A stretch of 7,208 bases of DNA, taken from NCBI GenBank assembly GCA_964483155.1, contig CAZAAC010000089.1, positions 1-7,208 of the forward strand, given 5' to 3'. This stretch comes from JAAYYM01 sp964483155 (GTDB lineage Bacteria; Bacillota; Clostridia; Lachnospirales; Lachnospiraceae). Below the pieces are notes generated by a model. It was not told where the DNA came from. It did not search any database and saw nothing but the letters and a program-made list of their open reading frames with translations. The translations under genes were made by a program, and so were the position numbers. Positions 1-6,216 of this stretch are shown piece after piece; positions within the stretch are counted from its first letter, which is position 1; every line of letters starts with the position of its first letter.

Positions 1-56
1 TAGAACACAATGAGGAATTTATCAAAGCTTCAGATCGAGTAGTTGAAATAGGACCG
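1..56 (+). pseudogene. Fragment of a UvrA-like ABC ATPase (H-loop segment), fused to the GH13 gene
   Basis: Plus-strand frame 3 reads EHNEEFIKASDRVVEIGP before losing sense; the same frame runs on to a TAA at 87-89 only by reading the back of the GH13 gene. The incomplete codon before it (xTA) would allow a preceding Val. The pattern V-E-H-(N/D)-x(3)-I/F-x(2)-A/S-D-x-V/I-x-x-I/L-G-P is what UvrA-type ATPases show at the H-loop ('VEHD...AD.VIDIGPGAG'), where the His contacts the ATP gamma-phosphate. The Gly expected after IGP is replaced by Leu at 57-59, where the sequence becomes the reverse complement of the amylase. What is seen is a short ABC-like peptide and an abrupt change. Assignment to UvrA rather than another ABC ATPase is inference from about 18 residues. 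It may be a true gene remnant or a misjoined contig end. Confidence 0.45.
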
Positions 57-1326
57 CTTCTGGATTTGCCTCTTTTACCACTCGCCTAAAATCTTTCCAG
101 AATTTATGATTAAATTCTGGACTATGCCCGAGATCTGATGCCACATCCAAACGCCATCCATCGACATTAAATGGAGGCGATACCCATTTTTTTGCAATAT
201 CTAAAATGTATTGATATAGCCTTGGCGAATTTTCATAATTTAACTTTGGAAGAGTCTCGTGTCCCCACCACCCATTATATTTTGTATTATATGGCCATTT
301 GTCTTCTTTAAAATCAAAAAAATCCCTATAAGGACTTTCGATTGACACAAAAGCTCCTTTATCATAACTCTTATTTTTTTCATAAATTCTCTCACGATCC
401 ATCCATTTATTAAAGGAACCACAGTGATTAAAGACACCATCTAAAATCACTTTAATTCCCCTTTTATGTGCTTCCTGCACCACTTGAATAAACAGTTTAA
501 TACTCGCTTCAAGATTTCTGATATCGGTCACACGACTAATATACTTTGATGCAAGACTATTCTTATTTTCTTCTGGGGGTAATATTTCTCCTTCATCTAT
601 AATAATTTTTCCAAAATGAGGATCAATATAATCATAATCCTGAATATCATACTTATGATTAGAAGGAGAAACAAACAAAGGATTAAAGTAGATTGCATCA
701 ATTCCTAAATCCTGCAAATAATCCATTTTTTTCAATACACCTTGTAAGTCCCCACCATAAAACTCGCGAATCCCACTAGCATCCGGCCATTTTGCCCAAT
801 CCTCAACTCGAACAGTCTGTCCTTCGATATAATAGTATTCTCCTGTTAATACATCATTCGAATAGTCCCCATTATAAAACCTGTCAACATATATCTGATA
901 CATAACTGCACTTTTAGCCCACTTAGGCGTTTTAAATCCAGGGATAAGCTTAAATGCATAATAAGGATTCACATCTCTTACAGCACCACGTATGTCGTAA
1001 AAACATGACGTTCTACCTGCAATTACTTCAAAATAGTAAGATACTTCTTCATCATCTAATTGATATTCGCACTCATAATAATCAAAAGCACCAATTGTCT
1101 CAAGTTTAGACATCAATACTTTTTCATTTTTATATAAAAGAAAAACGTAATCCACATTGTTTTTAGCCGTACGAAATCTTATTTTCACCAAACCGTAGTT
1201 GTTTGGTTCCAAGGGAATAACATAATAATCTGATGCATCCGAAAATAATGCTTTTCTATTTAAAATTGGTTTCATACTTGCTAAATACAAACCCTTTTCA
1301 TACGCTGAAGGTTTTTCATAATTCAT
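22..1326 (-). CDS. GH13 alpha-amylase family enzyme (neopullulanase/cyclomaltodextrinase-like), 3'-truncated
   Basis: Glycoside hydrolase family 13, expected to hydrolyse alpha-1,4/1,6 glucans or maltodextrins, probably in the cytoplasm because no signal peptide is seen. From the ATG at 1326 it encodes 434 residues: an N-terminal CBM34-like beta domain (about 30-125), then the TIM barrel from about residue 137 (WAKSAVMYQIYVDRFYNGD). Visible GH13 regions are FYGGDLQGV, region I DGVFNH (Asp296, Asn300, His301), the LPKLN motif (359-363, typical of the GH13_20-type group) and region II VDGWRLDVA with nucleophile Asp394. After EANPEAV (419-425) family similarity ends: the catalytic-acid Glu region, the later HD region and the C-terminal domain are missing, and the frame ends at an accidental TGA. 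Family members are usually well over 550 residues. The ATG is preceded by AAAGGAG at 6-7 nt; upstream in-frame codons overlap the candidate promoter. As written the product cannot be active. Confidence 0.85.
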   Translation of the reverse strand: MNYEKPSAYEKGLYLASMKPILNRKALFSDASDYYVIPLEPNNYGLVKIRFRTAKNNVDYVFLLYKNEKVLMSKLETIGAFDYYECEYQLDDEEVSYYFEVIAGRTSCFYDIRGAVRDVNPYYAFKLIPGFKTPKWAKSAVMYQIYVDRFYNGDYSNDVLTGEYYYIEGQTVRVEDWAKWPDASGIREFYGGDLQGVLKKMDYLQDLGIDAIYFNPLFVSPSNHKYDIQDYDYIDPHFGKIIIDEGEILPPEENKNSLASKYISRVTDIRNLEASIKLFIQVVQEAHKRGIKVILDGVFNHCGSFNKWMDRERIYEKNKSYDKGAFVSIESPYRDFFDFKEDKWPYNTKYNGWWGHETLPKLNYENSPRLYQYILDIAKKWVSPPFNVDGWRLDVASDLGHSPEFNHKFWKDFRRVVKEANPEAVLFQLLDLKL

Positions 1327-1366
1327 AACATGCTCCTTTATCGGAAACAACAAAACATCTAAATAT

Positions 1367-1395
1367 ATTTTATTATATATGACCGCAATATACAA
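1367..1395 (-). promoter_or_regulatory. Candidate sigma-A promoter of the GH13 gene
   Basis: On the minus strand TTGTAT (1390-1395) is separated by 17 bp from TAAAAT (1367-1372); an overlapping TATAAT lies at 1372-1377. The -10 is good and the -35 modest. Placement 40-70 bp ahead of the ATG at 1326 supports that start over a longer frame. A second weaker possibility is a TATTAT box overlapping the edge of the palindrome at 1422-1439, which would make that palindrome an operator covering the start site. The two options cannot be told apart by eye. Confidence 0.4.
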
Positions 1396-1421
1396 CCCCT
1401 CTATCTGTTAAAAGTACTAAA

Positions 1422-1439
1422 TATAGTGTTTTCACTATA
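1422..1439. promoter_or_regulatory. Perfect palindrome TATAGTG-TTTT-CACTATA, possible operator upstream of the GH13 gene
   Basis: Two 7-bp arms are perfectly complementary around four T residues. It sits 27 bp upstream of the candidate -35 of the GH13 gene, between that promoter and the ftsH terminator. It is AT-rich and lacks a U-tract suited to termination, so a protein-binding site is more likely than a terminator. A closely related palindrome occurs at 1520-1537. The regulator is unknown. Confidence 0.4.
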
Positions 1440-1462
1440 ATATTATCTATAAAAGGGTAGTT

Positions 1463-1493
1463 AAAAAGGCAGCCTCACGATTGCTGCCTTTTT
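1463..1493. terminator. Bidirectional Rho-independent terminator after ftsH
   Basis: AAAAAGGCAGC (1463-1473) and GCTGCCTTTTT (1483-1493) form a perfect 11-bp stem with a 9-nt loop. On either strand the GC-rich stem core is followed by five T residues. On the minus strand it ends the tilS-hpt-ftsH transcript about 180 nt after the ftsH stop and insulates the GH13 gene. Confidence 0.88.
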
Positions 1494-1519
1494 GGAGAAG
1501 GTATTTCTTTTCTTATGGG

Positions 1520-1537
1520 GTATAGTAAAAACTATAC
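1520..1537. promoter_or_regulatory. Perfect palindrome GTATAGT-AAAA-ACTATAC, related to the one at 1422-1439
   Basis: Seven-base arms are perfectly complementary around AAAA. The inner TATAGT...ACTATA matches the core of the palindrome at 1422-1439, differing by one G/C pair next to the loop. A shorter palindrome ATACA-A-TGTAT (1534-1544) overlaps its right end. It lies in the ftsH trailer upstream of the terminator. Function is unknown; a shared binding site for one regulator is the simplest idea. Confidence 0.35.
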
Positions 1538-1674
1538 AATGTATTGGGGGGGTACAGTCCTAATAATAGCATACTGAAATATTGAAATCTAGATATAGGA
1601 TGCACAAACTTTACAAAAATGACTTTATGAATTTGTTAGAAATGCACAATCTAATACTAGTCTCTAACTCCCTC

Positions 1675-3483
1675 TTATACAAATAATGCTTCAAATTCAT
1701 CTCTACCGATTTTCTCTTTCTCAACCAAAAGATCCGCACATCTGTGTAATACTTTTTCATTCTCTTTAATCAGCATCTCTGCTTTTTGATAACAGTTGTC
1801 AATTATTGTTCTCACTTCTTTATCAATTTCACTTGCCACAGATTCGCTATAACTACGTGTATGTGCCAAATCTCTTCCAATAAATACTTCATCATCATCT
1901 GTGTCATAATTAACAATACCTATTTTATCAGACATACCATACTTGGTAACCATCTTCTTTGCAATACTTGTCGCCTGCTTAATATCCTGAGAGGCGCCCG
2001 TTGTAATATCATTAAAAACTAACGCTTCTGCAACACGTCCTCCAAGTGACACAACAATATCCTGCAACATTTTTTCCCTGGTGTTAAACATTTCATCCTT
2101 ATTTGGTAAAGGCATTGTATATCCCGCCGCTCCTGCTCCTGTTGGAATAATTGATACAGCATATATGGGACCAACGTCTGGAAGTACATGAAATAATATT
2201 GCATGACCTGCTTCATGGTAAGCTGTAATTTTCTTTTCTTTGTCAGAAATAACCTTACTTTTTTTCTCTGTTCCAACACCAACTTTAATAAAGGCCTTTT
2301 TTATATCTTCTTGTAATAGAAATTCTCTATTTGCGCGAGCCGCAAAAATGGCTCCTTCATTTAAAAGGTTCTCTAAATCTGCTCCTGTAAATCCCGCAGT
2401 TGTTCTAGCAATCTGTTCAAAATCTATATCATCTCCAAGCGGCTTATTCTTTGCATGGACGTTTAAAATTTCCTGACGCCCTTTAATATCAGGTCTTCCT
2501 ACGCTCACTTTTCTGTCAAAGCGACCAGGTCTTAAAATCGCAGGATCAAGAATGTCAACACGATTTGTTGCCGCCATAACTATAATTCCTTCATTTACTC
2601 CAAATCCATCCATTTCTACAAGTAATTGATTTAATGTCTGCTCACGTTCATCATGTCCGCCGCCCATACCGGTTCCTCTGCGTCTGGCAACAGCATCTAT
2701 CTCATCAATAAAAATAATACAAGGTGCGCTTTTCTTTGCTTCTGCAAATAAATCTCTAACTCGCGAAGCTCCAACTCCAACAAACATTTCTACAAAATCA
2801 GAGCCTGATATACTAAAAAATGGGACGCCTGCTTCTCCTGCCACTGCTTTTGCCAAAAGAGTCTTACCTGTTCCAGGCGGTCCAATAAGTAAAACACCTT
2901 TTGGAATTCTTGCCCCTACTTGGATATATTTCTGCGGTGTTTTCAAAAAATCCACAATTTCCTGCAACTCATCTTTTTCTTCATCTAGTCCTGCAACATT
3001 TTTAAATGTCATTTTATTATCATCATTTGACAATTTAGCGCGGCTTTTTCCAAAATTCATTACTTTTCCACCGCCGGCTCCTGCCTGGTTATTCATATAC
3101 ATAAAAATAATAATCATAACGCCAAATATAAGCAGACTTGGCAAAATGTAGCTAATAAACCAACTCTCTCTTTTAACATCGTTTAATGTGTATGTAGGAA
3201 AATCTTTTTTAAGCAATTTTTCTATATTTGACACGTCTGATACATACAGTATCTTCAATTCTCCAGTTTTCATTGTAATGCGAAGCACTCCCGTTGGTAC
3301 TTCAGTGTTTGGTTGAATGATGATATCCTTAATACTATCTGAAGCGAGATACGTTTCAAATTCACTATTTGTGATATAATCCTCCGTATCTTCCCATACA
3401 CCTCTCCAAAGTATAAATGAAAATGCAAGCACCGCCATCATTACTAAATAAACTCCAATTCCTTTTCCATTTCCTTTATTCAA
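1675..3483 (-). CDS. ftsH: ATP-dependent zinc metalloprotease FtsH
   Basis: Membrane-anchored AAA+ protease that extracts and degrades misassembled membrane proteins and selected cytosolic regulators. The 602 residues show the complete architecture: TM1 (about 10-28), an extracytoplasmic domain (about 30-107), TM2 (about 109-130), a Gly-rich linker, then the AAA module with Walker A GPPGTGKT (201-208), pore loop MFVGVG (233-238), Walker B IIFIDEID (256-263) and second region of homology with arginine fingers Arg318 and Arg321 (LRPGRFDR). The M41 protease domain has the zinc motif HEAGH (423-427, catalytic Glu424) and probable third ligand Asp500 (SQDIKQAT). The C-terminal tail is short. The first plausible start is TTG (3481-3483), with GAGG about 10 nt upstream inside the last hpt codons; the next in-frame ATG would remove half of TM1. 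It lies 4 nt after hpt, in the tilS-hpt-ftsH operon conserved in Firmicutes. Confidence 0.98.
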   Translation of the reverse strand: MNKGNGKGIGVYLVMMAVLAFSFILWRGVWEDTEDYITNSEFETYLASDSIKDIIIQPNTEVPTGVLRITMKTGELKILYVSDVSNIEKLLKKDFPTYTLNDVKRESWFISYILPSLLIFGVMIIIFMYMNNQAGAGGGKVMNFGKSRAKLSNDDNKMTFKNVAGLDEEKDELQEIVDFLKTPQKYIQVGARIPKGVLLIGPPGTGKTLLAKAVAGEAGVPFFSISGSDFVEMFVGVGASRVRDLFAEAKKSAPCIIFIDEIDAVARRRGTGMGGGHDEREQTLNQLLVEMDGFGVNEGIIVMAATNRVDILDPAILRPGRFDRKVSVGRPDIKGRQEILNVHAKNKPLGDDIDFEQIARTTAGFTGADLENLLNEGAIFAARANREFLLQEDIKKAFIKVGVGTEKKSKVISDKEKKITAYHEAGHAILFHVLPDVGPIYAVSIIPTGAGAAGYTMPLPNKDEMFNTREKMLQDIVVSLGGRVAEALVFNDITTGASQDIKQATSIAKKMVTKYGMSDKIGIVNYDTDDDEVFIGRDLAHTRSYSESVASEIDKEVRTIIDNCYQKAEMLIKENEKVLHRCADLLVEKEKIGRDEFEALFV

Positions 3484-3487
3484 AAAA

Positions 3488-4021
3488 TTATACCTCGCTA
3501 TTCATATGTACTACACCAATGTATGGTAAATTTCTGTATTTTTGCTCATAATCAAGTCCATACCCTACAACAAATTCATCAGGAATTTGAAATCCTGTAT
3601 AGTTTACATTTACATCGACTACTCTTCTCTCAGGCTTATCTAAAAGTGTACAAAGAGCCATACTTGCAGGCTTTCTTTCCTTTAGAATGCTTAATAGATA
3701 ACTAAGTGTTCTGCCAGAATCAACGATATCTTCTACAACAATTACATGCTTATCAAGAAGTGACTCATCTAAATCTTTTGCTATTTTAACAATACCACTG
3801 CTCTCTGTTGCATTTCCATAACTGCTAACAGACATAAAATCCATTGTGACAGGTATAGAAATCCTTTTAGCCAGTTCACACATAAAAAAAGCGCCACCTT
3901 TTAATATACAAACCAAATGCACCGTTTTTCCAACATAATCCTCACTGATTTGCTCTCCAATTTTCTGAATCTGATGATCAACTTCTTCTTCGGTTAACAA
4001 AATGCTTATTCTTTCACTCAT
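3488..4021 (-). CDS. hpt: Hypoxanthine phosphoribosyltransferase
   Basis: Purine salvage enzyme making IMP (and usually GMP) from hypoxanthine or guanine plus PRPP; cytoplasmic. From the ATG at 4021 it has 177 residues, normal for bacterial Hpt. Motifs are CILKGG (38-43, PRPP pyrophosphate loop), SSYG (66-69, flexible catalytic loop), the PRPP-binding signature VIVVEDIVDSGRT (93-105) with its acidic Glu-Asp pair, and the base-binding C-terminal part FVVGYGLDYEQKYRNLPYIGVV. This ATG is preferred over a GTG five codons upstream because GGAGG lies 8 nt before it, inside the end of tilS. The start overlaps the tilS stop by 8 bp, suggesting translational coupling. Hpt next to FtsH and TilS is the standard Firmicutes order. 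Confidence 0.97.
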   Translation of the reverse strand: MSERISILLTEEEVDHQIQKIGEQISEDYVGKTVHLVCILKGGAFFMCELAKRISIPVTMDFMSVSSYGNATESSGIVKIAKDLDESLLDKHVIVVEDIVDSGRTLSYLLSILKERKPASMALCTLLDKPERRVVDVNVNYTGFQIPDEFVVGYGLDYEQKYRNLPYIGVVHMNSEV

Positions 4022-5408
4022 TATAACTACCTCCACATACTTGTACTTTTAGTATATTTTTTGTCTCATCTGAAATTTTACATTTTTCACTGATTCGATA
4101 ACCAATCACCCACAATATGTGAGAACCTTCTGCCAAAAGCAGTACTTTATCTCTGCTATCTTTTGGTATCTTACTATTTATGAAATATGATTTAATCGAC
4201 TGCTTTTCCATCTTAGAATTAATATATAAAAAATCATTTGGCTCCCGATTACGTAACAACAAACCGCTTATTATTTTATCATAATCAAACCATTTCGTAT
4301 ATAATTTTTGTTCAATATCTTTTACATTCTCACTTTTTTCAATCTGAAAACTTATATATGCTCCATTTTTAAGTTCAATTCTTCCAGGAATATTAACGCT
4401 TACTCTAACGGGCAAATGATTTTCTTCATGTTCTTTTTTATATATCACGATATTTTTATAATCACGCCTTGCTATCAAATCATTAGGAAGAGAAATACTT
4501 TTTCCAACTGGCTTTTTGAGTAACTCCAGTATATTAGTAATATGCCTTGCACTGATGTCCTTAAGATCCCCACTTAATTTTTCCAGGCACATTCTTATGA
4601 GATAGGTTTGAATAATATATTTACTTTTTACTAATTCCTGAATTTCTAAATATAAGATGCTCTTTTTCTTTGTTACTATATACTCCCATTCTTTCTTTGC
4701 TTCTTCATAAATATAACATTCTGCTTCCTGCATTAAAATAGCTGTATCCGCAATATGTTCCACCACTCTTTCCTGTATTTCTTTTTCAGCAATGGAAACT
4801 ATCTTATTACGAATCACATTTCTCTTATACGTTGTATCAGCATTCGTTTCATCTATACAATAATTAATTGCTTTTTTTTCTAGAAACTGCTCTATTTCTT
4901 TTCTTTCCAAACACAAAAGCGGTCTGATAATATTATCTCTAACTGGATTTATTCCACCAAGTCCTTTAATCCCACTACCACGAAACAAATTAAACAGGAC
5001 CGTCTCAGCCTGATCATTCTTGTGATGTGCTACCGCAATTTTTGTAGCATGACATTCTTCTCTAATTTTTTCAAAAGCTTTATATCGTAAGATTCTACCT
5101 GCTTCTTCTACTGAAAAACCTTCTACTGTCGCATAATCAATTACATTCTCATTAATAAGATAAAAGGGGATTTGCCAATCCCTGCAAATATTTTCTACGA
5201 ATACTCCGTCTTTCTCTGCTTTTTCGCCTCGGATACCATGATTAACATGTACCACATATAATCTGATTGACATTTGCCTGCTAATTTCTTTCAACACAAA
5301 AAGAAGGCAGATTGAATCTGCTCCACCTGATACACCTACTATAATTCCCTCGCCTTTTGTAATCATTTGATGCTGTGTCATATATTTCAACACTCTGTCA
5401 ATTATCAT
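4014..5408 (-). CDS. tilS: tRNA(Ile)-lysidine synthase TilS
   Basis: Essential tRNA-modifying enzyme: it ligates lysine to C34 of the CAU-anticodon tRNA(Ile) using ATP, changing decoding from AUG to AUA. The 464-residue product carries the N-type ATP-pyrophosphatase P-loop SGGADS (27-32), VHVNHGIRG (53-61), AHHKNDQAETVLFN (127-140), RGSGIKGLGG (143-152), IRPLL (161-165) and DETNADTTYKRNVIRN (186-201). The C-terminal TilS domain (about 385-460) includes LLLRNREPNDF and the final LWVIGYRISEKCKI strand region. Length matches the family (about 460-480). An ATG five codons earlier (5423) has no ribosome binding site and would lie only a few bases after the predicted transcription start; the ATG at 5408 has GAGG 9 nt upstream and is chosen. 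It is the first gene of the operon with hpt and ftsH. Confidence 0.96.
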   Translation of the reverse strand: MIIDRVLKYMTQHQMITKGEGIIVGVSGGADSICLLFVLKEISRQMSIRLYVVHVNHGIRGEKAEKDGVFVENICRDWQIPFYLINENVIDYATVEGFSVEEAGRILRYKAFEKIREECHATKIAVAHHKNDQAETVLFNLFRGSGIKGLGGINPVRDNIIRPLLCLERKEIEQFLEKKAINYCIDETNADTTYKRNVIRNKIVSIAEKEIQERVVEHIADTAILMQEAECYIYEEAKKEWEYIVTKKKSILYLEIQELVKSKYIIQTYLIRMCLEKLSGDLKDISARHITNILELLKKPVGKSISLPNDLIARRDYKNIVIYKKEHEENHLPVRVSVNIPGRIELKNGAYISFQIEKSENVKDIEQKLYTKWFDYDKIISGLLLRNREPNDFLYINSKMEKQSIKSYFINSKIPKDSRDKVLLLAEGSHILWVIGYRISEKCKISDETKNILKVQVCGGSYNE

Positions 5409-5436
5409 ACTCTTTGACCTCATAATCTATACTTTT

Positions 5437-5465
5437 ACTATAAAGATTTACGCTGAAAATTGCAA
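5437..5465 (-). promoter_or_regulatory. Predicted sigma-A promoter of the tilS-hpt-ftsH operon
   Basis: Minus strand: TTGCAA (5460-5465), a 17-bp spacer, TATAGT (5437-5442). Transcription would start near 5430, giving a leader of about 20 nt to the tilS ATG at 5408. It lies directly downstream of the divIC terminator, so the operon has its own promoter. Confidence 0.65.
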
Positions 5466-5480
5466 GTGCATCCTCTAAAC

Positions 5481-5507
5481 AAAAAGCGAATATTTCACAA
5501 TATCCGC
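5481..5507 (-). terminator. Rho-independent terminator after divIC
   Basis: On the minus strand GCGGATATT (5507-5499), loop GTGA and AATATTCGC (5494-5486) pair over nine bases with one G-U wobble, followed at once by TTTTTG. On the plus strand the stem has a mismatch, so it is directional. It is 20 nt after the divIC stop and upstream of the tilS promoter. Confidence 0.78.
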
Positions 5508-5526
5508 CTTTACTATTCATTCTATT

Positions 5527-5832
5527 TTACTCCTCAGCCCGAAGAACAATTTCATCTTCATATACAAGTCCTAGCTTCTCTTTTGCAACCTCTTCGACAT
5601 ATTTTGCTGTCTCTGTATATTTTTCATATTCAACGAGAGCCTCTGTCCTCTTCTCTTCTTCTTCTATCTGTGAGCTAATGAGCTCTTCGCGCTTAATATA
5701 AGTTTCTTGCTTTTCTTTCAGGCTAACTCTACTAATCATTATAACTATAAAAAGCATGCCCACAATAACAGTAACACATACCATACCTAACCTATTTTGT
5801 CGTCTTTTACGAAAAGCACTTTTTCTTGCCAT
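5527..5832 (-). CDS. divIC: Septum formation initiator family protein (DivIC/FtsB-like)
   Basis: Small bitopic cell-division protein of the DivIC/FtsB family, which with FtsL and DivIB/FtsQ links the divisome to septal peptidoglycan synthesis. The 101 residues show a Lys/Arg-rich cytoplasmic N-terminus (KSAFRKRRQNR), one TM segment (about 16-34), a charged coiled-coil region (about 38-75) and the family's C-terminal signature YVEEVAKEKLGLVYEDEIVLRAEE (79-101), comparable to 'A.EKLGMV..GEI'. The ATG at 5832 follows GGGGGA at about 6 nt; a TTG seven codons upstream was rejected. Position between the rqcP-like gene and tilS matches divIC in Bacillus subtilis. It has its own promoter and terminator. 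The symbol rests on family plus synteny; family members are short and divergent. Confidence 0.88.
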   Translation of the reverse strand: MARKSAFRKRRQNRLGMVCVTVIVGMLFIVIMISRVSLKEKQETYIKREELISSQIEEEEKRTEALVEYEKYTETAKYVEEVAKEKLGLVYEDEIVLRAEE

Positions 5833-5885
5833 TATAATTCCCCCAACAAACAATTAATCCCTCTTCGTATTGTTTACATAATATC

Positions 5886-5914
5886 ATTCTACCCATTTTT
5901 ATGCTTCTCGTCAA
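5886..5914 (-). promoter_or_regulatory. Predicted sigma-A promoter of divIC
   Basis: Minus strand: TTGACG (5909-5914), a 17-bp spacer, TAGAAT (5886-5891), each one base off consensus. It would give a leader of about 45-50 nt before the divIC ATG at 5832. It lies in the 123-bp gap where yabP and yabQ sit in sporulating relatives. Confidence 0.72.
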
Positions 5915-5955
5915 CTTGTTTCTTAAAATACCTTTATCTTTTCGTATATCGTCCC

Positions 5956-6195
5956 CTATATATATCGAAACATTTCTACTGTCTCTTCTTTTTTTACAAT
6001 TTCTTTTACATTTAAAATCTCTACCTTAATCATTTTGTTACCAAACTGTACTTCTAATATATCTCCTTCTTTTACTTCCGAAGATGCTTTTGCAGGTCTC
6101 TCGTTTATTTTTACTCTTCCTGCATCGCAAGCTTCATTTGCCACGGTCCTTCTTTTAATAATTCTTGAAACCTTCAAATATTTATCTAATCTCAT
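5956..6195 (-). CDS. rqcP: S4-domain RNA-binding protein, RqcP/YabO (Hsp15-like)
   Basis: A 79-residue protein made of one S4 RNA-binding fold (about 1-60): MRLDKYLKVSRIIKRRTVANEACDAG, the basic recognition helices, then VKINERPAKASSEVKEGDILEV, with a C-terminal KKEETVEMFRYI tail typical of the RqcP/YabO group. In Bacillus subtilis RqcP binds obstructed 50S subunits with RqcH and supports C-terminal polyalanine tailing of stalled nascent chains (bacterial ribosome quality control). The equivalent role here is inferred from near full-length resemblance and from synteny (mazG, hup, rqcP, divIC). The ATG at 6195 has GGGAG 9 nt upstream. The ribosome binding site follows closely on a strong hairpin downstream of hup, so expression may depend on read-through from the hup promoter; no separate clear promoter was seen. 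Confidence 0.92.
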   Translation of the reverse strand: MRLDKYLKVSRIIKRRTVANEACDAGRVKINERPAKASSEVKEGDILEVQFGNKMIKVEILNVKEIVKKEETVEMFRYI

Positions 6196-6216
6196 AGTTT
6201 ATTCTCCCTGTAACTA

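Larger units (their letters stand above)
1327..1674. other. Intergenic region between ftsH and the GH13 gene (348 bp, no gene seen)
   Basis: No credible ORF with a ribosome binding site was found on either strand. The region holds, in minus-strand order: the ftsH 3' untranslated stretch with the octamer ATGCACAA twice (1642-1649 and 1600-1607), a run of seven G (plus strand, 1546-1552), overlapping small palindromes (1520-1537 and 1534-1544), the bidirectional terminator (1463-1493), another palindrome (1422-1439), the GH13 promoter candidate and its ribosome binding site. No tRNA or recognisable riboswitch was found. Confidence 0.7.

Noticed and set aside
1..60. Simple frameshift explaining the early end of the GH13 gene
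   Set aside because: Neither other minus-strand frame of bases 1-60 restores GH13-like sequence, while plus-strand frame 3 gives coherent ABC ATPase-like sequence.
1327..1395. A 23-residue N-terminal extension of the GH13 frame (MYIAVIYNKIYLDVLLF...), resembling a weak signal peptide
   Set aside because: It overlaps the predicted promoter, its first codon has no convincing ribosome binding site, and the ATG at 1326 has an excellent AAAGGAG.
1422..1537. Invertible promoter bounded by the two palindromes
   Set aside because: Each element is itself palindromic and only 18 bp long, no recombinase gene is nearby, and no alternative orientation can be inferred from one sequence.
2019..2282. 87-codon minus-strand frame inside ftsH and other overlapping frames within ftsH and tilS
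   Set aside because: They lie out of frame within strongly conserved domains and have no independent start signals.
4022..4036. GTG start for hpt five codons upstream
   Set aside because: The GTG would leave the strong GGAGG inside the gene at a position fitting the internal ATG at 4021 exactly.
5409..5423. Upstream ATG for tilS
   Set aside because: No Shine-Dalgarno sequence precedes it and the predicted transcription start is only about 7 nt away; the ATG at 5408 has GAGG.
5833..5853. TTG start adding seven residues to DivIC
   Set aside because: GGGGGA is placed for the ATG at 5832 and would lie inside the extended frame; no site precedes the TTG.
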